Below, in pieces: positions 13,050-24,829 of a DNA stretch of 64,000 bases. How positions within the stretch are numbered: position 1 is the first letter of the stretch; each line of letters starts with the position of its first letter. A program made the translations under genes and the position numbers. The DNA comes from Phragmites australis (lineage: Eukaryota; Streptophyta; Magnoliopsida; Poales; Poaceae): positions 20,697,501 to 20,761,500 of the forward strand of contig NC_084939.1 of assembly GCF_958298935.1 (NCBI RefSeq), read 5' to 3'. The notes below the pieces were generated by a model. The model had not been told where the DNA came from and searched no databases. It saw only the letters and a program-made list of their open reading frames with translations.

Positions 13050-13900
13050 AGGGTATTCTCCTCGACCTGAACGAGGTTGTGCCTTCCAAGTGACAGAGGG
13101 TACGCGACCAACTCTGATGCTTTGGAGTTGGTGAATGGTTTTAACCTCGACGTGAGTGAGGTTAATGCCTCAAAGGTGGTAGAGGGTTTTTGCATTGATG
13201 CGACAAAGGATGATTCCTTTGCGATGGTGGAGGCCTCGACACTACCGAGGTTGATGCCTTCAGGTTGATCGAGGATTTGACCTCGACGCAATCGAGGCTA
13301 ATGCCTTTGGGGTGGCAGAGGGTTTTGACCTCGACACGATCGAGTTTGATGCCTTCAGAATGGTGGAGGGTTTGGCCTCGACACGATCGAGGCTGATGCC
13401 TTTGGGTTGACGGAGGGTTTGGCCTTGACCCGACTGAGGCTGATGCCTTTGGATTGATGGAGGGTTTAACCTCTACGCGAGTGAGGATGGTGCCTTGAGG
13501 GTGGTGGACGGTTTGACCTCGACGCGACCGAGGCTGATGCCTTTAGGTTGATAGAAGTTTAACCAAGACGCCACTGAGGCTAATGCCTTCTGGGTCACAA
13601 GGGGTTTGACCTCGATGCGACTTAGGCTGATGCCTTTAGGATGGTGGAGGGTATTGACCTTGACACGATCGAGGTTGATGCCTTGGAGATGGTGGAGGGT
13701 TTGACCTCAACATGACCGAGGCTAATGCCTTCATGATTGCGGAGGGTGTGACCTCAAGGCGACCAAGGCTAATGCCTTCGGTGCGGTGGAGGGTTTGACC
13801 TCAATGCGACTGAGGTTGATGCCTTCGGGTTATAGAGGGTTTGACCTTGACGCAACTGAGGCTAATGCCTTCGGAGTGATAGAGGGTTTGAACAGAGATT
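13050..13900. repeat. minisatellite, about 47-bp unit, roughly 18 copies
   Basis: Units follow the pattern GAGGGTTTGACCTCGAC, then GCGACCGAGGCTGATG, then CCTTTGGGTTGATG. Unit length is about 47-48 bases. Each copy contains a short inverted pair (CCTCG ... CGAGG) that could fold into a hairpin. Copies differ by point changes, and a few are shortened (13555-13570 region). The frame 13077-13268 reads through four units but has no family resemblance. Confidence 0.85.
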
Positions 13901-14580
13901 TAACTTAGGTTTTGCCGTCTACTATTCGGACAAAGATATAACTTAAATTTTGCTCTATATTGTTGCTAGGTGGATAGCAATTTGTATCATGAGATTTGAT
14001 TAGTTCAGATGGCTATTCTTTGGTACAAGTGGTCGAAGGTAAACAACAGTGCTAAACTTGACGAGGGTAGTAGTGGGGCGTACCTTTCACGAATTTGGCC
14101 CCCTCGGTGAATTCCACGGTGAGGCTCGACGAAGGTGGGGTCTGTCCGAAGCTCTGTGGCAGTGGCTGGAGGGGGGTCATTTGGGCAGAGCTGGAGCCAA
14201 AGTCGATGCAGAGGGGCAGTGATGGTCATCAAAGGCAGAGCCATCCGGAGCTCCCCTGTGGTAAGTGCCGGTTCTCTGATAGTAAGTCTTCTGAATTTGG
14301 ACCATCACAACAGATATTTTGTGTTGAGGTGAGATGTACTCCTATTTTCCTGGCGTAAGTACATGATGACGCAGAATAATGGCAGTGCATCTGACTCTAG
14401 CAAGATGTGTTTGTCGCGCCGTCCCGGCGACGTGGTTGCTATTATGTGGGCCAACTCGCCATGGACCCAATATGTAAGGGACCATGTCACAAGGTGAGTT
14501 ATGGTAGAAGGACTGTCTCTATGCTACTCCTGGGATCTTGTGCCTATTTCCCTTGCATGCGCTGAAATTAATTCGATCCA
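13901..14580. other. no recognisable gene
   Basis: This interval holds only overlapping short frames. The minus strand at 14244-14005 is open for about 79 codons, with a GT-like donor after a KFVK-like text near 14085, but no domain is visible. I see no repeat or terminus other than the CACTA end that begins at 14581. Confidence 0.4.
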
Positions 14581-14845
14581 CACTACTACAAAACAGCGCA
14601 TCACTGTTGGCTCCAAAACCCCTATCACTGCTAGTTTTGGAGCCGACAATAGGTAATGGCAATGATAGTGCAAGGGTCTGATAGTGAAGGAGTTACCACT
14701 ACCAGCTGAAACCACCAATCGACAGTGATGATGGAGGAATCACTGCCGGTTGAAGCTTTTAGTCATCAGTGATTCCTCCATCATCACTGTTAGCTGAAAA
14801 ATTTAGCCAGTAGTGATTCCTCCATCATCACTTCATGTAGGGTCT
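14581..14845 (+). mobile_element. CACTA terminal fragment
   Basis: It begins with CACTACTACAAAACAG, a plant CACTA terminus, and continues with subterminal copies of ATCACTG and GATTCCTCCATCATCACT in both orientations (14690-14840). No matching right end with TAGTG is seen nearby, so this is a truncated left end. The 5' flank is CCA. Confidence 0.65.
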
Positions 14846-15209
14846 GAGTTTGGTTGGCGCTAGTGCCTAGTCATGTTATGCGGTCATAACTCTGGACAGG
14901 GTGGACAAATACGGAAAGAGGGAGCATCATAAGTTTGTCGTGTAGCAATAATTGGGACGTGCATTCTAGTTTGTAATAGTTCTACTATTATCCCTAAAGA
15001 AAAGAAATAGAGTCGCATACTAGTTCTTATGGTTCTGTAATAATTCTACTACTATCCCTAAAAACAGATAAAGAAAAAGAGTGACGACCTGAAATCATAG
15101 TTGAGTGATATCACCGAGGTACATGGCATCACAGATTTGATAATTTAACAGTTACATTCTAACTGAACGCTAAACCAGGGTGAAAATCATATGCATGGGG
15201 ATGTGTCGA

Positions 15210-16423
15210 CACTACTATAAAAAAATATCATGGCTGTCGGTTAGAAAACCAGTTTTAGAATTGATAGTGAACAAGTGATCGTGATAAACTGTTATTATCA
15301 CTATCTAATTAAAAAAACTGTCTTTTTAGACGCTGAAAAGAACTAACAAAGTTTTCTTTGCACCTGGATCACCCCATATACTACATGCGTGTGCATTTTC
15401 TAGGACTCAAACCATGGCCTCTTGACTCCGCACGAACCACCGTAACCAACTAACCTAACATAGTTTGCTGATAACAATGGGATATGTAGTCCTTTTCACT
15501 CTTGTTACTCGAATCTTTCAACAATTATTTAGACACTTAGATAATTTAAATAAAAAAGTTATCAAATAAAAGTTATAGATCTCATCGAAAGCTATAATTT
15601 ACATATAATATTTTATACATCTTATTTTAAACATGCAAACCGACACTTGTTTTCGCTGGATTCATCATGAACCAACTTAAGCATTGTATATATTACAATA
15701 ACTACTAACATTAGAGCTGATCCTTTATTATCTAACCTATATTTTTGTATCATTTCATGTTTCATCTAACATGGAACTGAGTTGGCACACATGACAGTCA
15801 GAGAAGAGCTTTGAATAGTGCATTTCGTATATACAACATGTTAATTATTTTTTAATGCTTAAATATTGCTCATATTATCATTTCACCTTGTTATTACCTA
15901 TTTTACCATTTTCACGTAGTTTAGGAGTGCTAGGTACTTCCATAACTTAACCACTACAAAAGGAGATAAGCCTAATAAGTTATGGTCTTATGGATGCCAA
16001 ATTGATTGTAAACCAGATTTGGACACCTATAAGACTTTGAATAAAAAAGTTATCAATGACAAAGTTGTAAATCTAATTGAAAGCTACAATTTTCGTATAA
16101 AAATTAGCCAATTATAACTTAGTATGAAAATGTTATGATAAGTTTCCCAAGAAGAGCTGGAAACTTGGGATTGATTGTGATAATCAGTTATCAGTTATGT
16201 TTTTTTATGGAACCGTTAGTAATGCTCTCTTCATTATCGTTGCGGTTGAAATAAAAAATGTAGTATTACTATAAAAAACGATAATGATAATTATTGTTAG
16301 TTCTTTTTCGATGGACTAACATTGTTGATTCTTGTTAAAAACCAACGATGATAAATTATCACCGTCAGTTTTTAATATACCGACAGTGATAGACCATCAA
16401 ATATTATGATTTTTGTTGTAGTG
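15210..16423 (+). mobile_element. non-autonomous CACTA element, about 1.2 kb
   Basis: The left end is CACTACTATAAAAAAATATC and the right end reads ATTTTTGTTGTAGTG. Subterminal copies of the TCACTGTCGGTT type occur at both ends (15230-15300 and 16340-16400). There is no transposase ORF. Internal text such as AAAGTTATAGATCTCATCGA is shared with the element at 50426-51806. The three-base flanks are CGA and GCA, so no clean target duplication is visible. Confidence 0.75.
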
Positions 16424-17112
16424 GCAAATGGGCCACAGTCCTAATGAGCTAGATAACAAGAACCTCATATCTGCATACATACACTACGTAAAAAACGGAT
16501 AAAGGTGACACAATTCAGTGACAGGTCATTACACGACCCATCACTTAAGTCGTGTCGGGTCGCGACAGGGTATAGACCCATCATAGAAATCAGGTAAAAG
16601 GTGACGGGTCATAATATTACCCATCACCTATGACATGAGTGACAGGTAATGACTACACCAGCCACTTATAATATGATCATAAATGACGGGTCTCCCTGCA
16701 CTAGTGATGGGTCATGTTATGACCCGTCAGTTATGACTTGGCATAGGTGATGTGTCTCCGTGGGCCAGTCATAAGTGACAGGTGGTAATATGACTCATCA
16801 GTTACGACAAGTAATAAGTGACTGGTAATATTATTTGAATTTGAAATATTAATGTCAAATTTGAATTGTAGATTTCAAGTTATTTGAATTTTTGTTCAGC
16901 TAAATTTTTTCTCTTAGAAAAGTAAAATTTGACGGGTGAAATTAAGCAAACGTCACTTATTATAAAAGGTATCAGGTAAATAATGTTACCTGTCACTTAT
17001 TGTAACTCAGGTGACAGGTTAACATTATTACCCATCATCAATGCTCTAAAATAAGTGATAGGTGATTGTAATAGGTGACGGGTAAAATGTATCACCTGTC
17101 ACCTATTAGCTC

Positions 17113-17554
17113 TATGTATATAATGGCTGTGTCCCTGCATGCATCGCTTAAGTCATTTCCCACTCGCACGCCTAAGTCTTTTCACAGTAGGGTTCGACGC
17201 TGCCCTCTGCCAAGCCCATCGTCATCGTCATCGAGCCCATTGCCATCAGCACGGTCGCCCCCGAGCCTATCGCCACCCCCGCCTATGACGCCCTCTCCGC
17301 TCCCCTTGGAGCCCCACCGCACTCAGAGCACCGACGTCGCCCCCGAGCACACCACAATCTCCCCCACACCAAGGTATGCTCTCGCCCCTGCTCCTAACCC
17401 ACCATCTCCTCCCCCATCTCTGCTCGATGTTGAACATTTCAACTGCAGTGGAAAGAGACCTTTGAGTCTTGCGCTCTTACACCAAGTCCTTGATCTTGGA
17501 CAAGTTGGTTCAGTGAATAGATCAGCACATTATGCTACTATTTGTTCTTACTAA
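17113..17554 (+). other. proline/serine-rich ORF near the 5' end of the CACTA element
   Basis: An ATG frame (MYIMAVSL) opens just inside the subterminal repeats. It encodes about 146 residues dominated by SPS, PPP and SSSS runs. It may be a 5' exon or leader of the element's transcript. The AT-rich stretch after it (17560-19360) has no coding signal and looks like a long intron. No domain was recognised. Confidence 0.35.
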
Positions 17555-19367
17555 TCTTGTAGCCAATCCAGATTTTGTACTAAAAAATACATGTCAGTTC
17601 TTCAAAAAAAATGGTGTAAATTATACTCAAGTTTCTGACATATCTTGACCCAATATAAAGTAATTTCTTGCCTGTTCTATTTTCCTCAGTTAGGTTATAA
17701 GGAGGTCCTTGTTTTTCTTATAGTTATGTTCCTTATTTTTGTTTACTACCAATGCTTATTTCATGGTACAAATTGTTGTCTTGATGTCCTGTTAACATCG
17801 TTGTTTAGTTGGCCATGTATCCATTTTGGGTACGTTGAAATATGGCCAATCATAATTTCATAGCATGTGTTATCTTGAATAAGCTCTTACTTTGTGAGTT
17901 TTTCTCTCTTTCTGTTCTAGACAACACTATTACATACTCTACTTGCTTAATGATGAGTTGACAATCTAAGACTGGACAATTTATTAAGTACATTAGTTAG
18001 ACCTATGATACACTAGTTCTGTGATTTGTGTGATAGCCCCTAGTGATTTACTTTAGTGGCTCTCACTGCCTTCTGAATTTGAGTACTAAGATACATTTCA
18101 TGTGTTGATTGTCTAGTGAGCTATCTGTTGTGGTTTCGATGACTAGTTTGTGTGCTGCTGCTGTTAGTCTAGAGATAGCTTACCAATTTTGATTCTGGAT
18201 AATTAAGTTGGTTCATCTTGTTTTGCTATTATCAGTACTTGATTTGAATCTTGTTGTCCTTTTGATTATCTCTGACTTAGCAACTATAATATAGTTCTGT
18301 TCAGTATATGAGCTATTTCTATTCTGGCACAGTGGCACAACTTCTAATGATGTTCTTTAATTATTGAGAATTCAGTCTAGGGTCTAAGAACTAGTTGAGA
18401 ACTTGATAAATTGTCCATTCAATGATGTTTTCAATAGGACAATTAGGGGGCAGGACCTTGTTAGTCCTGGGGCCAATTTCATTCATTTTCTGAGTGCACT
18501 ATTATGTATAATATGTATCTGCTGTCTAGAACACTCTGTATACATGTTTTTGGAAACTAATTTTTGTGCTTTGATGTCATATCTTTCAAAGTCATATATA
18601 TTTGGTTCATTCTATTATTTCTTTATCTATGTTTATGTAAGATGAGATCCATGGTCATATTGTTTTTCATCTTCTGAAATCAATTATACTTACAATAGCC
18701 ATGTGTAGTTCCTTGGATGCTTTAAACCTGATGATAGATACTTGTGCTTTTGAAACCGTCCAGCAAATGATGAAAGGAGATAACTATTTACCATACATAT
18801 GAATGCAAAGCTCGACTAGGATGGTTATTACACATGCACCTTGCATGTCTTTTCACTTTCCCAGTCGAGCTTGCACTCATATATAATTATCTCCATAATA
18901 TGATTCAGTATTTTCCAATTCAATAGATCCATCCCTATGATCTGGCTACTAATATTTGTCTTGCACCATGTTCTTAACCTTGATTCATTTTCTTTCGTCT
19001 AATAAACCATGGGGCAAAACAGGGCCACTGTGTATGTTGCTATCTTAATGGGTATGCTTACATTTCTTTGATATGTTGGCATTCTTGGGATGATGTTGTT
19101 GCAGTCAGCTGGTTCTTGCTAGTACGTTGTTAGTAGAAGGGTGAGAAAGTGAATGTGTCTACTTCTTAATCCTGGTTCTAGCTAGTACGCTGTTAATAGA
19201 AGCGTGAGAATTTGGCTTATCTATTTGTATTTTTCCGCCACCTCATTTGAGCGATGACATCTTAAGGTGCAAGTTTGTAGTAATATGAGAAGTTTGTAGT
19301 AACCTTGATTCATTTTATTTCCTCTATTGAGAACATAATATACTACACTTGATTTCTATGGGTTAGA

Positions 19368-20520
19368 AGAGGACTGTCACCCCAGAGAAACCAAAAACAT
19401 AGAGGATGCTAGCACTAGAGGCCGCCCCAGGACAAGATGGGGTGGATAGGAGCCCAAGCCTGCACGCGTCTACTCCTCTGGCAATAGCAAAAATCAGTAT
19501 CACAGCACGAGCCCTAACCCATCACTGGTACAAGAGAGCCGACATCGGGCAAGTGATGAAGAATACAATCCTGCTAAAGAGGTATTGATATGAGTCAATG
19601 CATTTTATACTTGTTGAATGGAGGAATTTTTTTGTTTATCTCAACTCCCCTTATTTTCTCTCTAGATGGTGGAAGAACAGTCTCGAAGCCCAACAGCTGG
19701 TAGTGGTGCACGAGGCCGAAAGGCAAGGTCACAAACACAATGACCAACGGATAAGGTTACCATCATGAGAATTGATGCTGATGGGTTACCTACGGATGAA
19801 AAGGCCTTAAATAGATTCTAGAGGGTCGCAATGCTCATTGCTCGGGAGAGGGTGCCGATAACGACTAAGTTCAAAGAACTCAGTGACGAAGCTAAAAGGG
19901 ACTTGTTCGATAATGTCGTTAAGGAGTATCTAGAGTACCCTGGAAACATGAGCGAACGTCAAATGATCATCGCGATCAATGCAGTAGTGAAAGCGATCGC
20001 AAAACTTCATCGAAGCTTTAAGAGCAAGATTGTGAATCGGTACTTGGCTAAAGGGGTGACGCCCTTCGAGAGCTAGAAACACTTTAAAGAGGAAGATTGT
20101 GATGCTTGTGCAGATAAAGAACTCAGAGCAGTTCAAAAAGGAGACTGAGGAGAAGAAGCAGCTTCAGGGTAGGAACAAGCACAACCATAGGACGGTGCAA
20201 CCGGGTACGTTGGGAAAAGGCCAAAATGGTAGGCAAAGGATGAAAAGTTTGCCAAAGAAGGCCGAAAGCGATCATATTTGGTGTAAGGGGTGAGTTGTTC
20301 GAAAGCGGGGAAATCACATCAGAAATAGCGAAACCCAGTCAGTCATAGAAAAGGTAAAAGAAAAGGCAGCCAAAGCTTGCCAAGGTTCATTCATTGGGGT
20401 CAGGGAACATGATATTCTCTCAGCGACACTGGGAAACCCGGAGCACCCAGGTCGAGTGCGAGGTGTATTAAGTTCCCAGGGCTGAAAATACGACTTTCCC
20501 AAAGATCTCAGGATGTACAA
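19368..20520 (+). pseudogene. TNP1-like / Transposase_24-type CACTA protein remnant
   Basis: The plus-strand frames carry, in order, a GARGRKARSQT-like basic stretch with stop, then MRIDADGLP, then 19831-20076 (KFKELSDEAKRDLF, VVKEYLEYP, RYLAKGVTPFES). A QFKKETEEKKQLQGRNKHNH segment with the GxxGKGQNGRQR end follows, and the hallmark LGNPEHPGRVRG lies at about 20430-20465. These are typical of the second CACTA-encoded protein family in grasses (family knowledge). Stops at 19742, 19819, 20075 and later break it. Confidence 0.75.
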
Positions 20521-21589
20521 AAAGAGGAAGAGGTCTACAATGGATGTGGATGCATTGACATAGGCATTGACACAAGACATCACTCGGAAAGTCTACGCAA
20601 ACATCATGGAGCATCTTGCATCATAGGGAATACATATTTCCATGCCAACAGAAGCTAGCCATGGATCTACAGGGAAGAGTAGCTGCGCTAAAGAGGTCGA
20701 GCAACAAATAGCTACTGTCGTGACTGAGCCAGATACGGTTGACCTGCTAAAAGGCCCCTACCTTGCAGTCTTGTAATCAAGCCTGACGTGTATCACATCT
20801 AGGTTGCAAGGGGCCAGGTGCTTCTAGGTGTTCATATCTTACATATGTCCCGAGACATCCAGGCTATGCCGTAGTTACGGTGGACATGGTACATAGTAAT
20901 GCCACTGATCACATGTTGGAGCTCCCCCCAATGATGAAGTCACAACTCTGGGTGAAGCTCTTCGTCAAAGGATCCAGTGGAAGAGGGGTGACATTGTGGT
21001 CTCCAGTGCATCCTAGTCTGGACGAGCTCTAAGTGCACATCCGTTCATTGCCTTCTCCTCCTCCAGAGAAGTTGGCTTCACTGCCTTCTCCTCCTTATCC
21101 GGCAGCCTCGCTTCCACATCCAATTCTGTCTCCCCCAGAGAGTCCAAAGAAGAAGGAAATGGAGGCCGAGAAGAAAAGGCTCTAAGAAGCACCTGCCAAA
21201 GATGTCGAAGGCCATTGTACCGGTAAAGAAGTCCACAGACATTAGAGTAGCGTGGACTAGTGCCAACACAAAATTCTAATATGGGAAGCCCATGATGACG
21301 GTAGATGGCCTAACAAGGGCTTGAAAAGCATATGTTGACATGCATAATTACTACATGCAGGTTTCTAGAGATAGCAATACAACATCCATAGTTGTACAAT
21401 ACAAACAACAACACCTCTTAAGTATTGATGACAGCTACTTCATTATGGGTTTTAATGACTTATATGACCACTTCAACCTTGATGGCCTGGAAGTTTTGTT
21501 ATTATGGATCTTCACATTGTAAGTTCCTTAAAACTAAATATTCATGAATTAATACCACTAAGTCTTGAATATAACTATGTTCTTATATG

Positions 21590-22205
21590 TAGACACTTGA
21601 TGAAGGAAACAAAGAAGACCAAGGATTACATCGCACGTCTTGACCCTGTGGCCATTACAATATCGGTCATCCAACTTCACGCCGACTACACTATGGACCA
21701 TGTGGCGAGGACAATGCAAAAATATTCCAAAATACAGTACTTGATGGGCGCCCATAACACCAGTGACCATTGGATCTTATTGGTCATATACCTCAAGTGG
21801 GACTTGGTGCTCTACCTCGACTCATCAAGACCAACAGGACGAAAAAGCAAACTTAGACAGCGTGATTACAACGCTGTAAAAGGAATCCTGGACGTGTAAG
21901 TTCTGCCTGACTTAGTTTACATATTTAACTTTTCTAACATTCAAATTCCCCCTAATTGATCCATCTTTATACATGGCTTTTAACAAAGTACCTTAGAGCT
22001 CAACCTGACTACAACGAGAAAGACGGCTGCAGACTGACAGACAAGACCGGATTCGCGTTAAGTGCTACCAAACAGATTACCAAATGTTCTCTGTTGTTTT
22101 TTTTTCTTTTGATCTAACACTAAATTTTCTTTCCAGCAGTGTCACCAACAACCACCGGGCAATGCCTGCAGATTCTATGTTACGTGTAACATGCTCCTCA
22201 CGTTT
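21590..22205 (+). pseudogene. Ulp1-like (C48) cysteine peptidase remnant inside the CACTA element
   Basis: A spliced peptidase-like region retains the key residues of the family. The histidine is in SDHWILLVI (codon 21768-21770). The aspartate is in LYLDSS (21819-21821). A glutamine (QQPPGN) precedes the nucleophile-position cysteine (22167-22169, GNACRFYV). The exon at about 21590-21898 ends at a GTAAGTT donor. A short exon follows at about 21990-22080, then an acceptor CTTTCCAG before 22137. The protein would be a SUMO-protease fold. Its cellular target is unknown. Upstream frames (20600-21330) contain stops, so an intact protein is unlikely. Confidence 0.7.
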
Positions 22206-23194
22206 TGCATGAAGGATATCAAATCATTCGGTGTAACTTCAATACGAGATTATTCGTAACTAATTTTAGTAATTAATTTAATCCTATGATAGCATGACAT
22301 TGATCACCCGTCAAATTATGCAAAAATTTGACGCTCTTTTTTTCGACAACGGTGCACTCCCAAAGATTCGACGACGGATTACCAAGTTCTTAGTGTTTAA
22401 AGTCATCAGCACACACGGTGAGTTCCACTATAGTACCCCTAGGTTATGAGGTCTTATGTAATACAAGTTGATCAGAACTTTGTAACATTTGTGATTCTAT
22501 AATGAATTAATTAGAACTTTGTAACCTTTGCGATTCTGTGATCAATACTATTTGAGCTAGTGTTTGTCGATATGGATTTCGATGTATTGATGTTCATTGC
22601 AGAGAGAAGACAATTGCCAAATCTTGGCTACGCTCTATGATGCAGCTAGGAAGCAGATTAATCCAGCATGATAACCTACAAATAAGTGACGGGTAACTAG
22701 GTTACCTGCCACTTATATTCAACATAAGTGACGAAGAACTAGGTTATCAGTCACTTATATGTTCCTCTCCATCACATGGGTGACAGACATAAGTGACGGG
22801 TAACTTAGTTACCTATCACTTACGTTAGGATATAAGTGATAGGTGAAGAGGTTACCTGTCACTTATGTCTCTCACTCCAACACATGGGAGACGCTTATAG
22901 GTGATGAGTCATGGTTATGATCTATCACCGATGATATTATTGGTGATGAGTCTTTACCCGTTATCAATAACTAATCATCAGTGACGTATTTGGAGACCTA
23001 TATCCGTTATGATCTGTCAGCCTTAGCGTTTTTTCACGTAGTGATATACGAACGCTTGGAATCTACTTCAGACTCAGCACGCAACACAACCTCGGCGATT
23101 CATACAACCTGCGAAACGCTGTGAACAAAATTCTGATGCGTAGCTGCATGACTGCATCTCCCATCACAAAATTCGTTATTGATAATTTGAATTG

Positions 23195-23590
23195 TCAACA
23201 TATCTCATTAATCAATCAAAATCAGTTAGAGTTGCTCCACGAAGGAATAAATGCGAACTTCTTTATTTCAGTCCGACCCATATAGATTGAATGAGAAGCC
23301 GGGATTCCATGAAATGAAAACTGGATATCTATGGTATATATAAATAACAGTTAAAATCTATAAAAATATCAATTGTTCATGATAACATACATTGCCCCAT
23401 ACATAGGATACATAGGAGTATCTTTCTTTCACAATATTGTATTCCAAGCATTAAATTGTCATATGTTGGTGGGCGTAGTTTCCTTCCTATATATATAGGA
23501 GTACATATGCTAGAGTTCTACTTAGATCATCAGGCTTGGTACCTTTTTTCCTTGGCCCAGTCTGCCACCGCCTGCTAGATTAAAGCTAAG
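23195..23590 (+). promoter_or_regulatory. conserved upstream module of six-Cys peptide locus 1
   Basis: The 400 bp before the start codon resemble the sequence before loci 2, 3 and 4. Shared blocks are GATTGAATGAG (near 23285), GGGATTCCATGAAAT, CCCCATACATAGGA (about 23396) and the TATA region CCTATATATATAGGAG at 23487-23502, about 95 bp before the ATG. This is presumed core promoter and proximal regulatory sequence. Confidence 0.6.
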
Positions 23591-24572
23591 ATGACGCCTG
23601 GCAAAGCAGCAGTTCTCCTCCTGCTAGTATGTGCAATAATTTCTCCAAACCCAGTGATTGGCAAAAAAGACCAAGATGTACCGAAGAGGAGAAGAACAAC
23701 ATCCTGCACTAGGGGTGAAAATAGGCCGGATTATTTCCGTCCGTCCGAACCATGGATCTCAGATATCAGATATCTGAAAGAAATCTTAGATATCGGATCA
23801 GATCTCGAATAGTTGTATCATATATCGGATTCGGATGTAGCGAGTCAGGTATCCATCGGATATCAAGAATTAAATCGGATATATCCGAAGACTATACGAT
23901 AATTATCCGAGTCTATCTTCCGGAGCTTATATCTTTTTCATATAGAGTCGGATAAAGACAATCTTTATGTAAACATTGTAGCTTTCAAGGAGGTCTATAA
24001 GTTTGTAGTTGATATTTTTTTAATTTGAAGTTATTAATATGTTCAAATAATTAATAGAAGTTTCAGCCAACATATTAGGCACTTGTAACTTCTTCAATTT
24101 TGCTCCAACATAACTCTTTTCATGTGAGTATTGCTGGTTTGCATGTTAGACATCTAATGTACTTGAGTTTTGCAGACATGAAATGGTCGAACAATCATAA
24201 CATATGCGATATATATTTGTTGTTTTTACTCAATATCCGAATAAATATTCATGACTGACATTGTCTGTATCTGACTCGTCACATATTTGATCTGTATTGA
24301 CTTGTATTCGTGACCGAGACTATACATCCATATCTATATCCAACACCATTCGTATTCGGCTCATATTCCAATGAAAAAAAAATGTGAGATAGAATATAAG
24401 ATTAGCGATATCCGTCCGTATCCGATTCGATTACACACCTATCATGCACCATTGTCGACAATACATCATGCAAGGGTATCCTCATATATCACCATACATA
24501 GATAACCCCTGTAGCCGGTGGTGCAACAAGTGCTGGGCTTTGACATGCAATGCAATGTTGATCTACTTGTTG
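23591..24572 (+). pseudogene. six-Cys secreted peptide locus 1, frameshifted and split by a hAT MITE
   Basis: It starts MTPGKAAVLLLLVCAII and continues PNPVIGKK, a signal peptide almost identical to those of loci 2 and 4. About two extra bases near 23671 put the first conserved cysteine region out of frame (DVPKRRRTTSC instead of the aligned PRC). At 23710 a 732-bp hAT-like element interrupts it. Homology resumes at 24450 (ACATCATGCAAGG..., then TGTAGCCGG, ATGCAATG) and fades at about 24572, so the last third, including the sixth cysteine and the terminal exon, is missing. This is a clear pseudogene. The frameshift would inactivate it even without the insertion. Confidence 0.85.
23710..24441. 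mobile_element. hAT-type non-autonomous element (732 bp) in peptide locus 1
   Basis: The ends are TAGGGGTGAAAAT and ATTACACACCTA, an imperfect inverted pair of about 12 bases. They are flanked by an 8-bp target duplication, TCCTGCAC (23702-23709) and TCATGCAC (24442-24449), 7 of 8 identical. An 8-bp duplication is diagnostic of hAT. The interior is AT-rich with many GGATATCCG-like palindromic blocks and has no transposase. Confidence 0.85.
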
Positions 24573-24594
24573 TTTCAAAGTATATTTTAGCAAT

Positions 24595-24706
24595 ATTCTG
24601 ATTAAATTGATCTAGAATTTAAACATATGAGAAAATACATGATTGCTAGTAACATTCTGATTAAATTGATCTAGAATTTAAACATATGAGAAAATACATG
24701 ATTGCC
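24595..24706. repeat. recent 59-bp tandem duplication
   Basis: Two adjacent copies (24595-24653 and 24654-24706) begin ATTCTGATTAAATTGATC and are nearly identical. They lie just after the remnant of peptide locus 1. They are non-coding. Confidence 0.85.
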
Positions 24707-24829
24707 AACAACAATGATGTAACACACAATTTTAAAGGAACAAAGCTAGGTATAACACATATATGTCCGGGTCAAGTTTTCATACATGCGTTACATCATC
24801 AGTGTATCATCATAGTGCCTTATTACAAT

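Larger units (their letters stand above)
16482..23043 (+). mobile_element. complete CACTA (En/Spm) element, 6.56 kb, with Ulp1-like cargo
   Basis: The termini are CACTACGTAAAAAACGG and its inverted counterpart CGTTTTTTCACGTAGTG. They are flanked by a perfect 3-bp duplication ATA (16479-16481 and 23044-23046), the hallmark of CACTA insertion. Subterminal arrays of GTGACGGGTAAT and TGACCCATCAC motifs fill 16500-17100 and 22675-23030. The interior has a TNP1/Transposase_24-like remnant (19368-20520) and a C48-type peptidase remnant (21590-22205). No TnpD/Transposase_21-type ORF was seen, so the copy is non-autonomous. Confidence 0.9.

Noticed and set aside
13077..13268. ORF of 63 codons reading LDVSEVNASKVVEG
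   Set aside because: It is the minisatellite unit read in one frame; stops appear in later units.
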